Made by a program: the position numbers and the translations under genes
In this document: positions 47,401 through 53,560 of the stretch, one piece after another
Layout: each line of letters starts with the position of its first letter
Numbering within the stretch: the first letter of the stretch is position 1
Notes under the pieces: model-generated
Database searches by the model: none
What the model saw: the letters and a program-made list of their open reading frames with translations, nothing else
What the model was told of the DNA's origin: nothing
Source of the DNA: Chlorocebus sabaeus
Lineage: Eukaryota; Chordata; Mammalia; Primates; Cercopithecidae
Reading direction: 5' to 3'
NCBI RefSeq assembly: GCF_047675955.1
Contig: NC_132914.1
Coordinates: forward strand, 42,929,521-42,993,520
Length of the DNA: 64,000 nucleotides

Positions 47401-50076
47401 CCAAATGTTCTCCTCCCAACCCAGCCCAAAATCTCTCCCATCCACAGTATTTCCCTCTTGATTATGGCAACTCCATCTCAATACTGCTCAGGCTAGAGTC
47501 CTTGGAACCCTTATGCTATATCCAATCTGGTTGGCCTTTCCTTTGAAAATATATCAGTGAGCATTTCAGACCAACTATGCGGCTACCACCAGGTCAGAGC
47601 CACTATCATTTTTTTGCCTGGATTAGGACCAGAGTCTCCTAGCTGGGCTTGCTCTTGTCTTCCTCTCTTACTCAGAGTCAGAGCCAGAGTCCTCACAGTG
47701 GCACACAAGGCCTCATGGATCCAGCCATGCCCCAGTGCCCCTCAGACATCATTTCTCTCCTCCTCACCTACTCTGCACCATCTTTGCCTTTTCTTGAATG
47801 CACTCTGGAGGTTTTCTCCAAACCAGCTCTGCATTAGCTATTCCCTTTGCCTAGAATGTCTTTCCTTCTGATATCTGCAGGGCTTGTTCCCTCACCTCAA
47901 AGTGTTTGCTCACTTAGGCATATCCAGACTAATCTACAGAAGAATCTCTTCATAGTACTCATCACTTTTTAACACCATGAATAATTTGTTTTTAATTATG
48001 CTTATATTATCTCTCTCCCCTTGCTAGGTCAGAGATTTTTTATTGATAAATTAGAAAATGAAAAGGTATTTAGCCTCATTGGTAATCAGGGAAATGCAGA
48101 GTAAGACCAAAGGGAAAGTCCGTTTCATAATCACTAAGTTGGTTTAAAAAAAAAAAAAAAGTCTGATCCAGCCTGAGCAACATGGCAAAACCCAAAATTA
48201 GCTAATCAGCTGGGCGTGGTGGCAGGTACCTGTAATCCCAGCTACTCAGGTGGCTGAGGCAGGAGAATCGCTTGAACCCGGGAGATGGAGGCTGCAGTGG
48301 GCCAAGATCGCACCACTGCATTCAAGCCTGGATGACAGTGAGACTCTGTCTCAAAAAAAGAAAAAAAAAAAAAGTTTGATGATACCAAGTGCTGGCAAGG
48401 ATGTAGAGCAACTGAAACTGTCACTGCTGTGGGAGTGTAAGTTGGTATACCTGCTTTGGAAAATGTTTTGATATCCTCTTATAAAATGGAACATTCACAT
48501 GACAGAGTCTCAGCAGTCCCACTTTTATGTCCACACTCTTGAGAAATTTGCAGATAATGCTCTAGGATTCCAGCACCGTAATGTTCACAGTAGCCTTGTT
48601 CCTAAAACGAAAACTGGAAACAATCTTAATGCCTGTTCATAGGGGAACAAATAAATTATAGTGTATTCACACAGAAGAATATTATACAGCAGTGAAAATT
48701 AATGGACTAGTTTTTATAAGTTTTATAGAATAACATTGATGAATCTTTTTTTTTTTTTTTTTTTTTTTGAGACAGAGTTTCACTCTTTTTGCCCAGGCTG
48801 GAGTGCAATGGCGCGATCTCAGTTCACTGCAACCTCCGCCTCCCAGGTTCAAGCGATTCTCCTGCCTCAGCCTCTCGAGTAGCTGGGATTACAGGCATGC
48901 GCCACCATACCTGGCTAATTTTTGTATTTTTAGTAGAGACAGGGTTTCTCCATGTTGGTCAGGCTGGTCTTGAACTCCCAACCTCAGGTGATCCACCCTC
49001 CTCAACCTCCCAAAGTGCTGGGATTACAGGCGTGAGCCACCGCGCCCGGCCAACATTGATGAATTTTAGGCAATACTTTTGAACAAAAAGCAGCCTGGTG
49101 TGGTGGCCCAAGCCTATAATCCTAGTGCTTTGGAAGGCCAAGTTGGGAGGATTGCTTGAGGACAGGAGTTTGAGACCAGCTTGGGCAACATAGCGGGACC
49201 CTGTCTCAACAAAGAAATTTTAAAAGTAGCCAGGCATGGTGGCATGCACATGGATCACTTGAGCCCAGGAGTAGGAGGCTTCAGTGAGCTATGATCACGC
49301 CACTGCACTCCAGCCTGGGTGACAGAATGAGAACCTGATCCAAAACAAAAGAAAATAATTTCCAAAAGACTGCATGCAGATCATAAAGGTGAAGTCAAGC
49401 AAGACTATATTTTGGGGGTCTATATACATATTTTGTCAAACTTTTTAAAAAATAAATGAGAATGATACACATACACTTGTACAGATATGATAGCATTGAC
49501 TTTAGCAGAAGTGCAGGGCCATTAGAAAAAGAGACACAAAATACAACAGCATTATCAACATCCTAGTTTTTAAGTTTAATGGTGGTTTTTGGGGGTATTT
49601 ATTTTTTCTTTATCCTTTATAACCATTATATGTGTGTGTATATACTTTTCTACATATCACATAGTATTATTTATCTGTAGAAAGTAACAGTAACTGCTAG
49701 ACAGAGCCACACTATTGATTAGACACGGTGGCATTAGTGGTTGGATGTGTGTGTAAAATGTCCACTGCCTTGTCCAGTTAAACTGCCATAATGAGAAGCA
49801 AGAATGAAAGGAACTCGGTGTTCTCCTCCATTTCTTTGTGAGTGATATTTTTCTTCTTCTCTCCCCCAGCACGTCATCTACTCTGTGAAATTTTTCATTT
49901 CATATGCAATTCCCGATGTATCAAAACGCACAAAGAGCAAGATCCAGAGAGAAAAATACCTAACCCAAAAGCTTCTTCATGAGAATCACCTCAAAGATAT
50001 GACGAAAAATATGGGGGTGATAGCTGAACGGATGATAGAAGCAGTAGATAACAATTTACGACCAAAATTAGAATAA
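8273..50076 (+). CDS. ANO6: ANO6 (TMEM16F), exons 11-20 of 20, spliced span
   Basis: This is the C-terminal half of anoctamin-6, a plasma-membrane Ca2+-activated phospholipid scramblase and cation channel that exposes phosphatidylserine, for example on activated platelets. Ten exons join in one frame: 8273-8415, 10535-10612, 21842-22067, 23104-23273, 23471-23568, 29417-29547, 36728-36933, 41418-41620, 43297-43402 and 49870-50076. Together they encode 522 residues, about 389 to the end. They cover the end of TM2 through TM10 and the cytosolic C-terminal helix. The six Ca2+ ligands of the family are visible: N and E in WNNIQE, two E in YEYLEM, and E and D in NNILEIRVD. The inner-gate F, Y and I (518, 563 and 612 in mouse numbering) are present too. 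There is no frameshift or internal stop. The first ten exons, including the cytosolic N-domain and TM1, lie upstream of the window. The exon numbers are inferred by counting back from the terminal exon. Confidence 0.97.
8457..8640 (+). repeat. MER5-type (hAT-Charlie) non-autonomous DNA transposon
   Basis: The ends are inverted repeats. The left end, TGGTTCTCCTCCTTGGCC then GCACATTAGAATCAC, mirrors the right end, GTGATTCTGATGTGC then AGCCAAGGTGAAGAAGCACTG. The size of about 185 bp fits MER5. It lies just inside intron 11. Confidence 0.85.
8641..9769. other. ANO6 intron 11, nothing clear
   Basis: No gene or definite repeat. Around 9255-9390 there is an ancient-repeat-like stretch (GAATCACAGATTTACAAAATGTTGG). 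Confidence 0.4.
9770..9990 (+). repeat. MIR SINE, sense
   Basis: The text follows the MIR core: TAGTTGGGTGATGTTGGACAA, then TTCTCTGTGCCTCAGTGACC, CATCTATAGAATGGGAATAAT and a GCACAGAG/AGTATTTGCAG end. Confidence 0.85.
10535..10612 (+). CDS. ANO6: ANO6 exon 12 (start of TM3)
   Basis: The exon is 78 bp and exactly 26 codons, from EEERIPF to SAVFFW. The acceptor is ttag at 10531-10534 and the donor is gtaatt from 10613. It carries the end of the cytosolic loop and the first half of TM3. It is in phase 0 at both ends, so skipping it alone would keep the frame but would damage TM3. Confidence 0.97.
10956..11250 (+). repeat. Alu element, sense
   Basis: This is a full-length Alu from GGCTGGGGGCGGTGGCTCAC to an A-rich AATAAATAAA tail. 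A probable short TSD reads AAAATGT on both sides. It sits about 340 bp after exon 12. Confidence 0.95.
11251..11690 (+). repeat. Probable old L1 sequence flanking the younger insertions
   Basis: The A-rich, diverged text resembles the ORF2/3' region of old L1M elements and may continue at 18075-18900 beyond the L1PA. Assignment is tentative. Confidence 0.35.
11697..11979 (+). repeat. Alu element, sense, abutting the L1PA
   Basis: This is a full-length Alu starting GGCCAGGAGCGGTGGCTC. Its A tail runs into the 5' end of the L1 at 11988, so the L1 appears to have used the Alu tail region as its target. Confidence 0.93.
12996..14037 (+). pseudogene. L1 ORF1p pseudogene
   Basis: The reading starts MGRNQSRKAENSKNQSAS and later gives KRPNLRLTGIPERDGENGT (RNA-recognition-motif region) and EWGPIFNILKEKNF (C-terminal domain). 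Stops follow after NLGKK and again in the coiled coil, and the frame shifts before the C-terminal domain. Length matches the roughly 338-codon family protein, so the gene was complete when inserted. Confidence 0.9.
14070..17860 (+). pseudogene. L1 ORF2p (endonuclease/reverse transcriptase) pseudogene
   Basis: The sequence spans the full ORF2 length of about 1275 codons but is broken repeatedly. The longest open stretch is 16311-17117 (268 codons, post-RT region). The RT active-site motif at 16151-16162 reads FAND instead of FADD, so one catalytic aspartate is lost, and a stop follows shortly after. A cysteine-containing C-terminal segment (CWRGCGEIGTLLHCWWEC) is readable at 17422-17475. Confidence 0.9.
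18075..18950 (+). repeat. Probable old L1 3' region
   Basis: Phrases like ACAGTGGAATGTTGTGTGGCCATGAG match the L1 3' region where a sample tracker-like AGCCATGAAA segment occurs. The fragment is highly diverged and tentative. Confidence 0.4.
19268..19557 (-). repeat. Alu element, antisense
   Basis: This is a full-length inverted Alu, with the T-rich end at left and GCGCCCAGCC at right. It is flanked by GAGAGGT on both sides. Confidence 0.95.
19558..20100. other. ANO6 intron 12, nothing recognised
   Basis: No gene, RNA gene or clear repeat was seen. Confidence 0.5.
20105..20330 (+). repeat. MIR SINE, sense
   Basis: TAGTTATCTAATCTTGGACAA followed by TGCTTAATGTCTTTGAGCC and CTCATCAGTAAGAGAG matches the MIR core. 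Confidence 0.8.
20590..20770 (+). repeat. MIR SINE fragment, sense
   Basis: CATAGCTAATACTTATATAGTGC, then AACTCATTGAATCCTCAAC and TAGGTGCCACAGTATTCC, follow the MIR 3' half. Confidence 0.7.
20771..21524. other. ANO6 intron 12, nothing recognised
   Basis: No coding or repeat signal was seen in this single-copy-looking stretch. Confidence 0.4.
21525..21700 (-). repeat. Old L1 fragment, probably antisense
   Basis: GATTTTAGGTTTACAAAAAAATTGCA and CACCCAGTTTCTCCTCTTGTTAAC match a familiar old LINE phrase. It ends about 140 bp before exon 13. Confidence 0.5.
21842..22067 (+). CDS. ANO6: ANO6 exon 13 (TM3 end, extracellular loop, TM4)
   Basis: The exon is 226 bp. The acceptor AG is at 21840-21841 and the donor is gtaagg from 22068. 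It encodes the rest of TM3 (ILLIIASVIGIIVY), a loop with one N-glycosylation sequon (NGT) and TM4 (SIISFIIIMIL). The F in SIISF lies 45 residues before the Y of FQFVNY, which matches F518 and Y563 of the mouse gate. Since 226 is not a multiple of 3, skipping the exon causes a frameshift. As I recall, this is the exon lost in the first described Scott syndrome patient. Confidence 0.97.
22068..23103. other. ANO6 intron 13, nothing recognised
   Basis: This is a 1036-bp intron without Alu or L1. It has GT-AG ends. Confidence 0.6.
23104..23273 (+). CDS. ANO6: ANO6 exon 14 (TM4-TM5 loop and TM5)
   Basis: The exon is 170 bp, made of the last 2 nt of a Glu codon followed by 56 codons. The acceptor is ctacag and the donor gtatga. 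It begins ELPRTQTDYENS, a conserved anoctamin segment. It then carries TM5 with FQFVNYYSS, where Q and Y correspond to the selectivity residue Q559 and gate residue Y563. It ends in the extracellular PGDPVYWLGKYRNEE. The next intron is only 197 bp. Confidence 0.97.
23471..23568 (+). CDS. ANO6: ANO6 exon 15 (TM6, first Ca2+ ligands)
   Basis: The exon is 98 bp, 32 codons plus 2 nt. The acceptor is ttccag and the donor gtgagt from 23569. It starts CDPGGC, a conserved cysteine pair in the extracellular loop, and continues into TM6. TIIMGG holds the equivalent of gate residue I612. WNNIQE supplies the N and E ligands (N620 and E624 in mouse). The closing Pro codon is split with exon 16. Confidence 0.97.
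24035..24160 (+). repeat. MIR SINE fragment, sense
   Basis: AAAGAGGTTAAATGATTTACCCAG and GGGATTCAAATCCAGGATCCC match the MIR middle and 3' part. Confidence 0.75.
24405..24800 (+). repeat. Old LTR-like interspersed repeat, family unassigned
   Basis: CTGCAATAACAAATTACCCCAAG, then GTCAGAAGTCTCACTGG and CTAAAATCAAGGTGTTGG, is a phrase set of a widespread mammalian repeat that I recognise but cannot name with certainty. Confidence 0.6.
24801..25650. other. ANO6 intron 15, pyrimidine-rich stretch then plain sequence
   Basis: About 24690-25160 is strongly C/T-rich on the + strand, ending in a T run at 25133-25149. It has no coding signal. Confidence 0.5.
25661..25965 (+). repeat. Alu element, sense
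   Basis: This is a full-length Alu with a composite A/AAAAAG tail. Probable TSD AAAGATA is on both sides. Confidence 0.95.
25966..27799. other. ANO6 intron 15, mostly unassigned
   Basis: A MER5-like terminal remnant lies at about 27095-27140 (GGTGATTCTCATGTGAAGTC). No gene was seen in the rest. Confidence 0.4.
27800..27990 (+). repeat. MIR SINE with a (TTTA)n expansion
   Basis: AATCATTTAATCCTGACAGCAGCCCTGGGCAG starts the MIR 3' half. It is interrupted by TTTATTTATTTATTT at about 27863-27885 and resumes with AAAGTTAACCAGCTAAG. Confidence 0.75.
28539..28572 (+). repeat. 12-bp tandem repeat, 2.8 copies
   Basis: CAGTGGGCAGCT is repeated, with one copy reading CAGCGGGCAGCT. Confidence 0.85.
28700..29065 (+). 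repeat. L2 LINE fragment, sense
   Basis: TTGGTGCCCTCCAGTGGCTCC, GAAGGAGGCCTTCACCGG and CACTTACCACCAGCTCACATA match L2 3' phrases. Confidence 0.75.
29417..29547 (+). CDS. ANO6: ANO6 exon 16 (TM6-TM7 cytosolic linker, TM7 Ca2+ ligands)
   Basis: The exon is 131 bp. A long T tract and ggcag precede it, and the donor is gtaagt from 29548. It encodes WIMNLIGRF, a basic cytosolic linker, and the start of TM7 with YEYLEM. The two glutamates there are the third and fourth Ca2+ ligands (E667 and E670 in mouse). The final Ile codon is split with exon 17. Confidence 0.97.
29811..30115 (-). repeat. Alu element, antisense
   Basis: This is a full-length inverted Alu. The 17-bp TSD ATCTTTACCATTAATTC (29794-29810) recurs at 30116-30132 with one mismatch. 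It is 263 bp after exon 16. Confidence 0.96.
30133..32540. other. ANO6 intron 16, low-repeat stretch
   Basis: About 2.4 kb lacks Alu and young L1. No coding signal was found. A weak L2-like patch lies at about 31690-31980. Confidence 0.4.
32735..32772 (+). repeat. (ATTC)n microsatellite at the head of an old LINE-like fragment
   Basis: TTCATTCATTCATTCACTCATTCATTCATT is followed by GAGCACCTGCTGTGCCAAACAC, an ancestral-repeat phrase continuing to about 33250. Confidence 0.7.
34290..35375 (-). repeat. Old L1M fragment, antisense, split by an Alu
   Basis: AATCCATGTGGAATTTATTTTGGTG and TACCATAGCATTATAATATAC are minus-strand L1 ORF2 3' phrases. The L1 resumes at 35094 after the inserted Alu. Confidence 0.75.
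34781..35082 (-). repeat. Alu element, antisense, inserted in L1M
   Basis: This is a full-length inverted Alu flanked by TCAGCTTTTTT at 34770-34780 and 35083-35093. Confidence 0.94.
35376..36727. other. ANO6 intron 16 end, nothing clear
   Basis: The ORFs here show no recognisable protein. An A run lies at 36355-36367. Confidence 0.4.
36728..36933 (+). CDS. ANO6: ANO6 exon 17 (TM7-TM8, last Ca2+ ligands, start of TM9)
   Basis: The exon is 206 bp, 2 nt plus 68 codons. The acceptor is tgacag and the donor gtgagt from 36934. It encodes [21 protein letters not shown], the most conserved anoctamin stretch, and then NNILEIRVD, whose E and D complete the Ca2+ site (E699 and D703 in mouse). It ends in the next membrane segment at ILAVVTN. 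Confidence 0.97.
37831..37872 (+). repeat. 22-bp tandem duplication
   Basis: GTTGGCAATGCCTGTAGG recurs after 22 bp as GTTGGCAGTGCCTGTAGG. Confidence 0.8.
37905..38125 (+). repeat. MIR SINE, sense
   Basis: GGGCTCTAGAGTCAGGTAGACTC followed by GCTGCATGATCTTGAGCCAGG and GAATGTTAGCTGCTGTTATTTT follows the MIR consensus along most of its length. Confidence 0.82.
38126..40361. other. ANO6 intron 17, 2.2 kb without recognisable repeats
   Basis: No Alu, L1, MIR or LTR text was recognised. The stretch is AT-rich with no long ORF. It is a candidate for conserved noncoding sequence, but this is only inferred from the lack of repeats. Confidence 0.4.
40362..40630 (+). repeat. Old Alu (AluJ-like), sense
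   Basis: This is a diverged Alu from GGCTGAGGTCAGTGGCTCA to AGAGCAAGATCCTATCTC. It has lost its A tail. Confidence 0.88.
40671..40968 (-). mobile_element. Young AluY of Old World monkey type, antisense
   Basis: This is a near-consensus inverted AluY. A perfect 16-bp TSD AAGAATTAAGATTTCT lies at 40656-40671 and 40969-40984. It carries the variants GTGGCCGGATCTCAGC, CCCGTCTCGGCC and TACAGGCTTGAGCC, which I associate with cercopithecoid AluYR subfamilies rather than human AluY. It is the youngest-looking insertion in the window. Confidence 0.9.
41068..41372 (+). repeat. Alu element, sense, immediately upstream of ANO6 exon 18
   Basis: This is a full-length Alu with a tail of A and CAAACAAA units. 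The TSD AAAACTATAACTT / AAAACCATAACTT has one mismatch. The tail ends about 45 bp before the exon, so the polypyrimidine tract lies in the short remaining space. Confidence 0.95.
41418..41620 (+). CDS. ANO6: ANO6 exon 18 (TM9 end and glycosylated extracellular loop)
   Basis: The exon is 203 bp, 67 codons plus 2 nt. It encodes AMIIAFTSDMIPRLVYYW and then a large extracellular loop with three N-glycosylation sequons (NNT, NKS, NHT) ending in NHTTC. The acceptor is aaaatag. The donor is AG/gcaagt, with GC in place of GT. The phase is confirmed because AG plus the first G of the next exon makes the Arg codon of TCRYRDF. A sense Alu tail ends about 45 bp upstream. Confidence 0.96.
41621..41626 (+). 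promoter_or_regulatory. ANO6: Non-canonical GC 5' splice site, ANO6 intron 18
   Basis: The donor reads AG/GCAAGT. Apart from the C it is a perfect match to the U1 consensus, which is typical of functional GC-AG introns. The paired acceptor at 43295-43296 is a normal ttttcag. No in-frame GT donor within a few bases would restore TCRYRDF, so this site must be used for the known protein. Confidence 0.9.
41630..42900. other. ANO6 intron 18, unassigned
   Basis: No clear repeat or coding signal. About 42230-42330 resembles an ancient repeat phrase (TTTATTTAGTCCAACTCCTC). Confidence 0.4.
42910..43212 (-). repeat. Alu element, antisense, upstream of ANO6 exon 19
   Basis: This is a full-length inverted Alu flanked by ATGACCTCT (42901-42909) and ATGACTTCT (43213-43221). 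It ends 84 bp before exon 19. Confidence 0.95.
43297..43402 (+). CDS. ANO6: ANO6 exon 19 (extracellular loop end, TM10 start)
   Basis: The exon is 106 bp, 1 nt plus 35 codons. The acceptor is ttttcag and the donor gtagga from 43403. It encodes RYRDFRYPPGHP, a hallmark of the anoctamin family, then WHVIAAKLAFIIVME, which starts the last membrane helix. An antisense Alu ends 84 bp upstream. Confidence 0.97.
43403..44689. other. ANO6 intron 19 start, unassigned
   Basis: No gene and no clear repeat were seen. Confidence 0.4.
44703..44987 (-). repeat. Alu element, antisense
   Basis: This is a full-length inverted Alu flanked by TAGGTGATGGGCT (44690-44702) and TAAGTGATGGGCT (44988-45000). Confidence 0.95.
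45290..46260 (+). repeat. Old L1M ORF1-region fragment, sense
   Basis: A-rich text such as GAAGATAGGTCTGAAAAAATTAC, CAGAGGAAAAAAACTGATGAC and GTAACAACGGAAGCCAAGAGAG matches L1 ORF1 coding phrases. It contains a 17-A run at 45338-45354. Confidence 0.7.
46790..48010 (+). repeat. L2 LINE, long fragment, sense
   Basis: Phrases such as ACTCCTCCTCACTAGGCTCCTAG, CTTGAATGCCTAACAGAGATGTCTC and GATCCAGCCATGCCCCAGTGCC follow the L2 coding and 3' region. ORFs here are L2 remnants. Confidence 0.7.
48167..48374 (+). repeat. 5'-truncated Alu, sense
   Basis: It starts inside the left arm (CCAGCCTGAGCAACATGG). AAAAGTCTGAT before it and AAAAGTTTGAT after the tail suggest a TSD. Confidence 0.9.
48745..49051 (-). 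repeat. Alu element, antisense
   Basis: This is a full-length inverted Alu with a 23-T tail. A perfect 13-bp TSD AACATTGATGAAT lies at 48732-48744 and 49052-49064. Confidence 0.97.
49091..49355 (+). repeat. Old Alu (AluJ-like), sense, partly deleted
   Basis: This is a diverged Alu from AGCCTGGTGTGGTGGCCC to CCTGATCCAAAAC. The stretch between the arms is shortened. Confidence 0.9.
49870..50076 (+). CDS. ANO6: ANO6 exon 20, coding part (TM10 end, cytosolic C-terminus)
   Basis: The acceptor is cccccag at 49863-49869. The coding part has 68 codons and then TAA at 50074-50076. It encodes HVIYSVKFFISYAIPDV, the end of TM10, and a basic, helical cytosolic tail with KIQREKYL and a closing NNLRPKLE. 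From memory the human protein ends in SE rather than LE. If so, this would be a species difference. Confidence 0.97.
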   Translation, partial: HVIYSVKFFISYAIPDVSKRTKSKIQREKYLTQKLLHENHLKDMTKNMGVIAERMIEAVDNNLRPKLE

Positions 50077-50819
50077 GAGCTTTATGTTCTGAGAAGCACT
50101 TTAAGGAATTTAGCTCTGTCAAAATATATTAGGAATCACTAATGAGAATGTTTAAGTTAAATCACTTTGGCAAATATGAGTGTTAACTATTGCCATTTCC
50201 ACATGTATTATTTTTCAGTTTCAGCTAGCGATGCAGAAACTGGAAAATGTACAACTTAGATCATGAAGGGCATAAAACTTATCACCTGGAAAACCTAAAT
50301 GTTACCTTTTTCTGATAAATTGGAATTTTACAGAAAAAGTCCCTTAGTGTGCTTAAAAACCACCCCTTCTAAAGTAGAATGGATTCTTTTTTTTCTATTT
50401 GATTACTTTCATTTCTGTCTATTCTCAGGCGCATGATCTCCTTTATTTTCAGGCCATGTTTTATTTCTTCACTTTGCTAGAACTGTTCCAGGGTCATCTT
50501 TTCCTTGCAGTACCATCATTATAGATTTAATAGCTTTCATGTGATTAAAAATAGCTAACTAGACTCAAGGATTCACAATAGTTAGGTGTATTATCAATAC
50601 CTCCAGAAAGGAAACCTCAGTTAATCAGAGGAAATAGTTTCAGCCTTCATTTGAACATGTCTTTCCATCTCAAAAAAATACTTGTAGTAGGTTGGAATGA
50701 AGATAGCAAGGTTTTGAAGCGTATTTATCCTGATCCACAGTGACACTTTTTATCTCCCAGGAGCCCTTCTAGGAGGTCCCATGCCTAATCAATGTTGACT
50801 GCTTTGCAGATCTCAAGGG

Positions 50820-50825
50820 AATAAA
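50820..50825 (+). terminator. ANO6: Possible proximal polyadenylation signal in ANO6 3'UTR
   Basis: An AATAAA lies 744 bases after the stop codon. Downstream T/GT richness is weak, so use of this site is uncertain. Confidence 0.3.
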
Positions 50826-53031
50826 ATGACAAAAGTAGGGAAAGTTACAGATTCAAACAGCATTTTAACTCATGTTGATCTGCATAATTAATTTATCTTT
50901 TCTAAAGATGTGTAGTTTCTTGGAAAACAGTGATATCACATGATTAAAATTACATTTTTATCAACGTAATTGTCTGGAAAAGATAAGCCCATCAATTTTC
51001 TACCAGTTGACTTTTATTCATTAGATACAGAAGGTGCAGTATTACACATCACCAGCTGCCTTTGCGAATGGCTCACTACACAGCCATTGGGGCATGACTG
51101 TGTGCATGGGCAGAAACAGCAAGTGCCCTCATTGTGGTCACTGGGTGGGGAGTGCCTTTTGTCAAGGAGTCTGTAGGACTTGGCTTATTTCTATATGCCA
51201 AAGTGATCAACACACCAAAGTCTCTGCCATAAAGAATGTGGCTTCCTTGCATCCTCCATCCTGTTATTCCGGGCCCAGTAATTTGATGTAACTGTCCGAT
51301 TGTACTAGAGACAGGAGTATACTGAGATTATTCATCATCAAGTAAAGAGACTCTAGATTAGATCTGATTTTTTGGCCTCCTCTAGAGTCCATCAGGCAGT
51401 TAAGAGTAATAAAGGAAAATAGTTTGGTCACAAACCCTACCATTATCTGGAGATTACTTCCTGCTGCACTCCTGTCCTGCCGTGCACGTCTTGCCCCTCA
51501 CTTTTGTTCAGCCTAGCAGTCTACTTCACGTTATTGCCTTGTAAGTGTCGGGCCTCCTGGGCGCTCTGGAAAAGACAGGGAGCCAGGCCCTCTCACCCCT
51601 ACTGGTAACAGGTCAGTGCAGGAGAGGGAGGTGATTTGCATCATGGTCATGCTGCATGGGCCTCACTGGGATGCTGTTAAATGCCAGAGGAGCCAACCTA
51701 TCAGAATCCTAGCAGCAACGGGAAACTCAGATTTTAGAGGCTTTTTACAAAAAAGCAGCTTAACTCTAGGTCATGATTTCAAATACCTGCCATGAATGAT
51801 TTTTAAGTATTTATGTAGGATCCATCAAAGCAGTATTCTCGGCTTTTGAATTGTCTTAATGGATCGGGGACACCATTTCACTGTCTCTCTTGATCATGTT
51901 AATGATGTAGTCAGAGTTCAAAACAGGCCACATGAGGTCTGAATGCATGGAGATGGAGAAATGAATTTCTTCCCACTGAAGGAAACTCTTTCTCATTCGC
52001 AGCCAAGACGGGAGTGCCATTGTTCCTCTCTTCACTTCTGAGATACTGCTTCTAGAAGCGAGTGTCACTTCCTCTCTATTACCTCTTCTCTGAAGTGTGT
52101 GGCTATCTCCTTGTGTTTAAATTTGGCAATTACTCGCCATGTATGTCAGCATAGAAAAGGAAATGTTTTTACCTTATCTCCTGTATGTATGATAGAACTT
52201 AAAAGAAATGTGCATTTGTTTTCATAGCCCCAGCAGAGAAAATCCTCTTGATAGATTACATGTGCTGCTGCTGTGGACAGGAGGGAACAAAACCCTCTAC
52301 ATATTTAAAGTCACCAAATGTAATATCTGACACTGTTAAGATGCCCAAAAGAGCAAAGTTGTAGTGGAGATGCAGGGGCGTTTCCCCATGCCATCCACAG
52401 TGTTAGTGAGTCCAGGGCTGACTTGCAGTGATGAAGAAAAGCAGGGAGCTGTGTCTGCAGACAATGGTGGCTGCATCTGTAAGTGGCTTCAGAGGCAGCA
52501 GCCCTGGGGAAATTGATGGGTGTGGCAGTGGACCTGTGAAGAGGGAGAATCTGGCCCTCAGCCTGTCCAGTGTTAACCACTAGAGAAACTGAGCTTTATA
52601 TCCTTTTGTATTGCCTGTGAATTTTAGCATATTGAAACATTAGACCAAATACTCAGGGGATTTTTCATTAAACATCCCTCAGATAATTTAGCTGTATGTC
52701 ATTAGAAAGGGAAAGCTATCATTTTTATTTTAAAAATAAACAAGGCCATCTTGTAAACTGTCACCAAAGTCTTCCCTTTTTTATTGCATGTGTGTCTTGA
52801 ATTTCATAAAACATTAATTCACAATAGGGGGTCAGAATGTACTCTTGTTGAAACACTTCTTGTACCATTTTATGTTCATAATTATGTTTGAGGAGGTAAA
52901 AATGTATGAGCAGCTTAAGTGAAGTAGAACTATTCATGATGCTTTTCATACATTGTGGCATAAGATGTAAAGTTTGTAATTAATGTTCATTTCTGTGCAT
53001 TTTAATATTCTTTTATAATTATGAGCATTTT

Positions 53032-53037
53032 AATAAA
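53032..53037 (+). terminator. ANO6: Distal polyadenylation signal of ANO6
   Basis: A canonical AATAAA is followed within 15-40 bases by a T/GT-rich stretch (gtatggtctgttctatattg), the usual downstream element. Cleavage is inferred around 53050-53060. Confidence 0.8.
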
Positions 53038-53055
53038 TTCATTTTTACAAACAAT

Positions 53056-53556
53056 AGTATGGTCTGTTCTATATTGTCTTAATGTTTTTAAGGAAGAGAA
53101 CAAATATATATCTGCTATTTACTAGTGGCCAGTTGTGTATCCCTTAGATAAATGTATGCTTTTATGTCGATTTTTCACAGGCTTCACTGCAGAGATTTGC
53201 TTTGGATTTTTAAAAATTATATTCAGTGTATTAAGGTTACAGGTCAGAAAAGGTAGTTATTAAACTCAGCCAAATCCTGTTCTTTTTGTCAATCTAGCAA
53301 ATTTTACCACTTTTTACCAGACTTTTGAATAGTGTTCGGTTTCACCTACTAGTTTAATGAAGTGTGTTAAAATATCTGCAATAGCATTTATAAATGTAGC
53401 ATATTCCATTCATTTCCTTTCTAAAATAGTTGTTATATGACCAATAGTGACCCAGAGGACGTAACTGGCAAAACTAGAAACCTCTTTCTCTTGCTGCCTT
53501 CTCTCTGTAGGACACCTTTCCCAGGACCATTTAGGTTGTGTTCCCTGTCACCCCTT
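53056..53556. other. Intergenic DNA just after ANO6, nothing recognised
   Basis: No repeat or gene signal was seen. Confidence 0.5.
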
Positions 53557-53560
53557 CATT

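Larger units (their letters stand above)
48025..49090 (+). repeat. Old L1M 3' fragment, sense, split by two Alus
   Basis: GGTAATCAGGGAAATGCAGAG, AAGTGCTGGCAAGGATGTAGAGC and GAATATTATACAGCAGTGAAAA are L1 ORF2 3'-end phrases. The Alus at 48167 and 48745 interrupt them. Confidence 0.85.
50077..53055 (+). other. ANO6: ANO6 3' untranslated region
   Basis: About 2.98 kb follows the stop codon and contains no recognisable Alu or L1 insertion, in contrast to the introns. It ends after the hexamer at 53032-53037. Internal AATAAA hexamers at 50820, 51408 and 52735 could give shorter transcripts. The length fits the roughly 3 kb 3'UTR expected for the long ANO6 mRNA. Confidence 0.85.
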
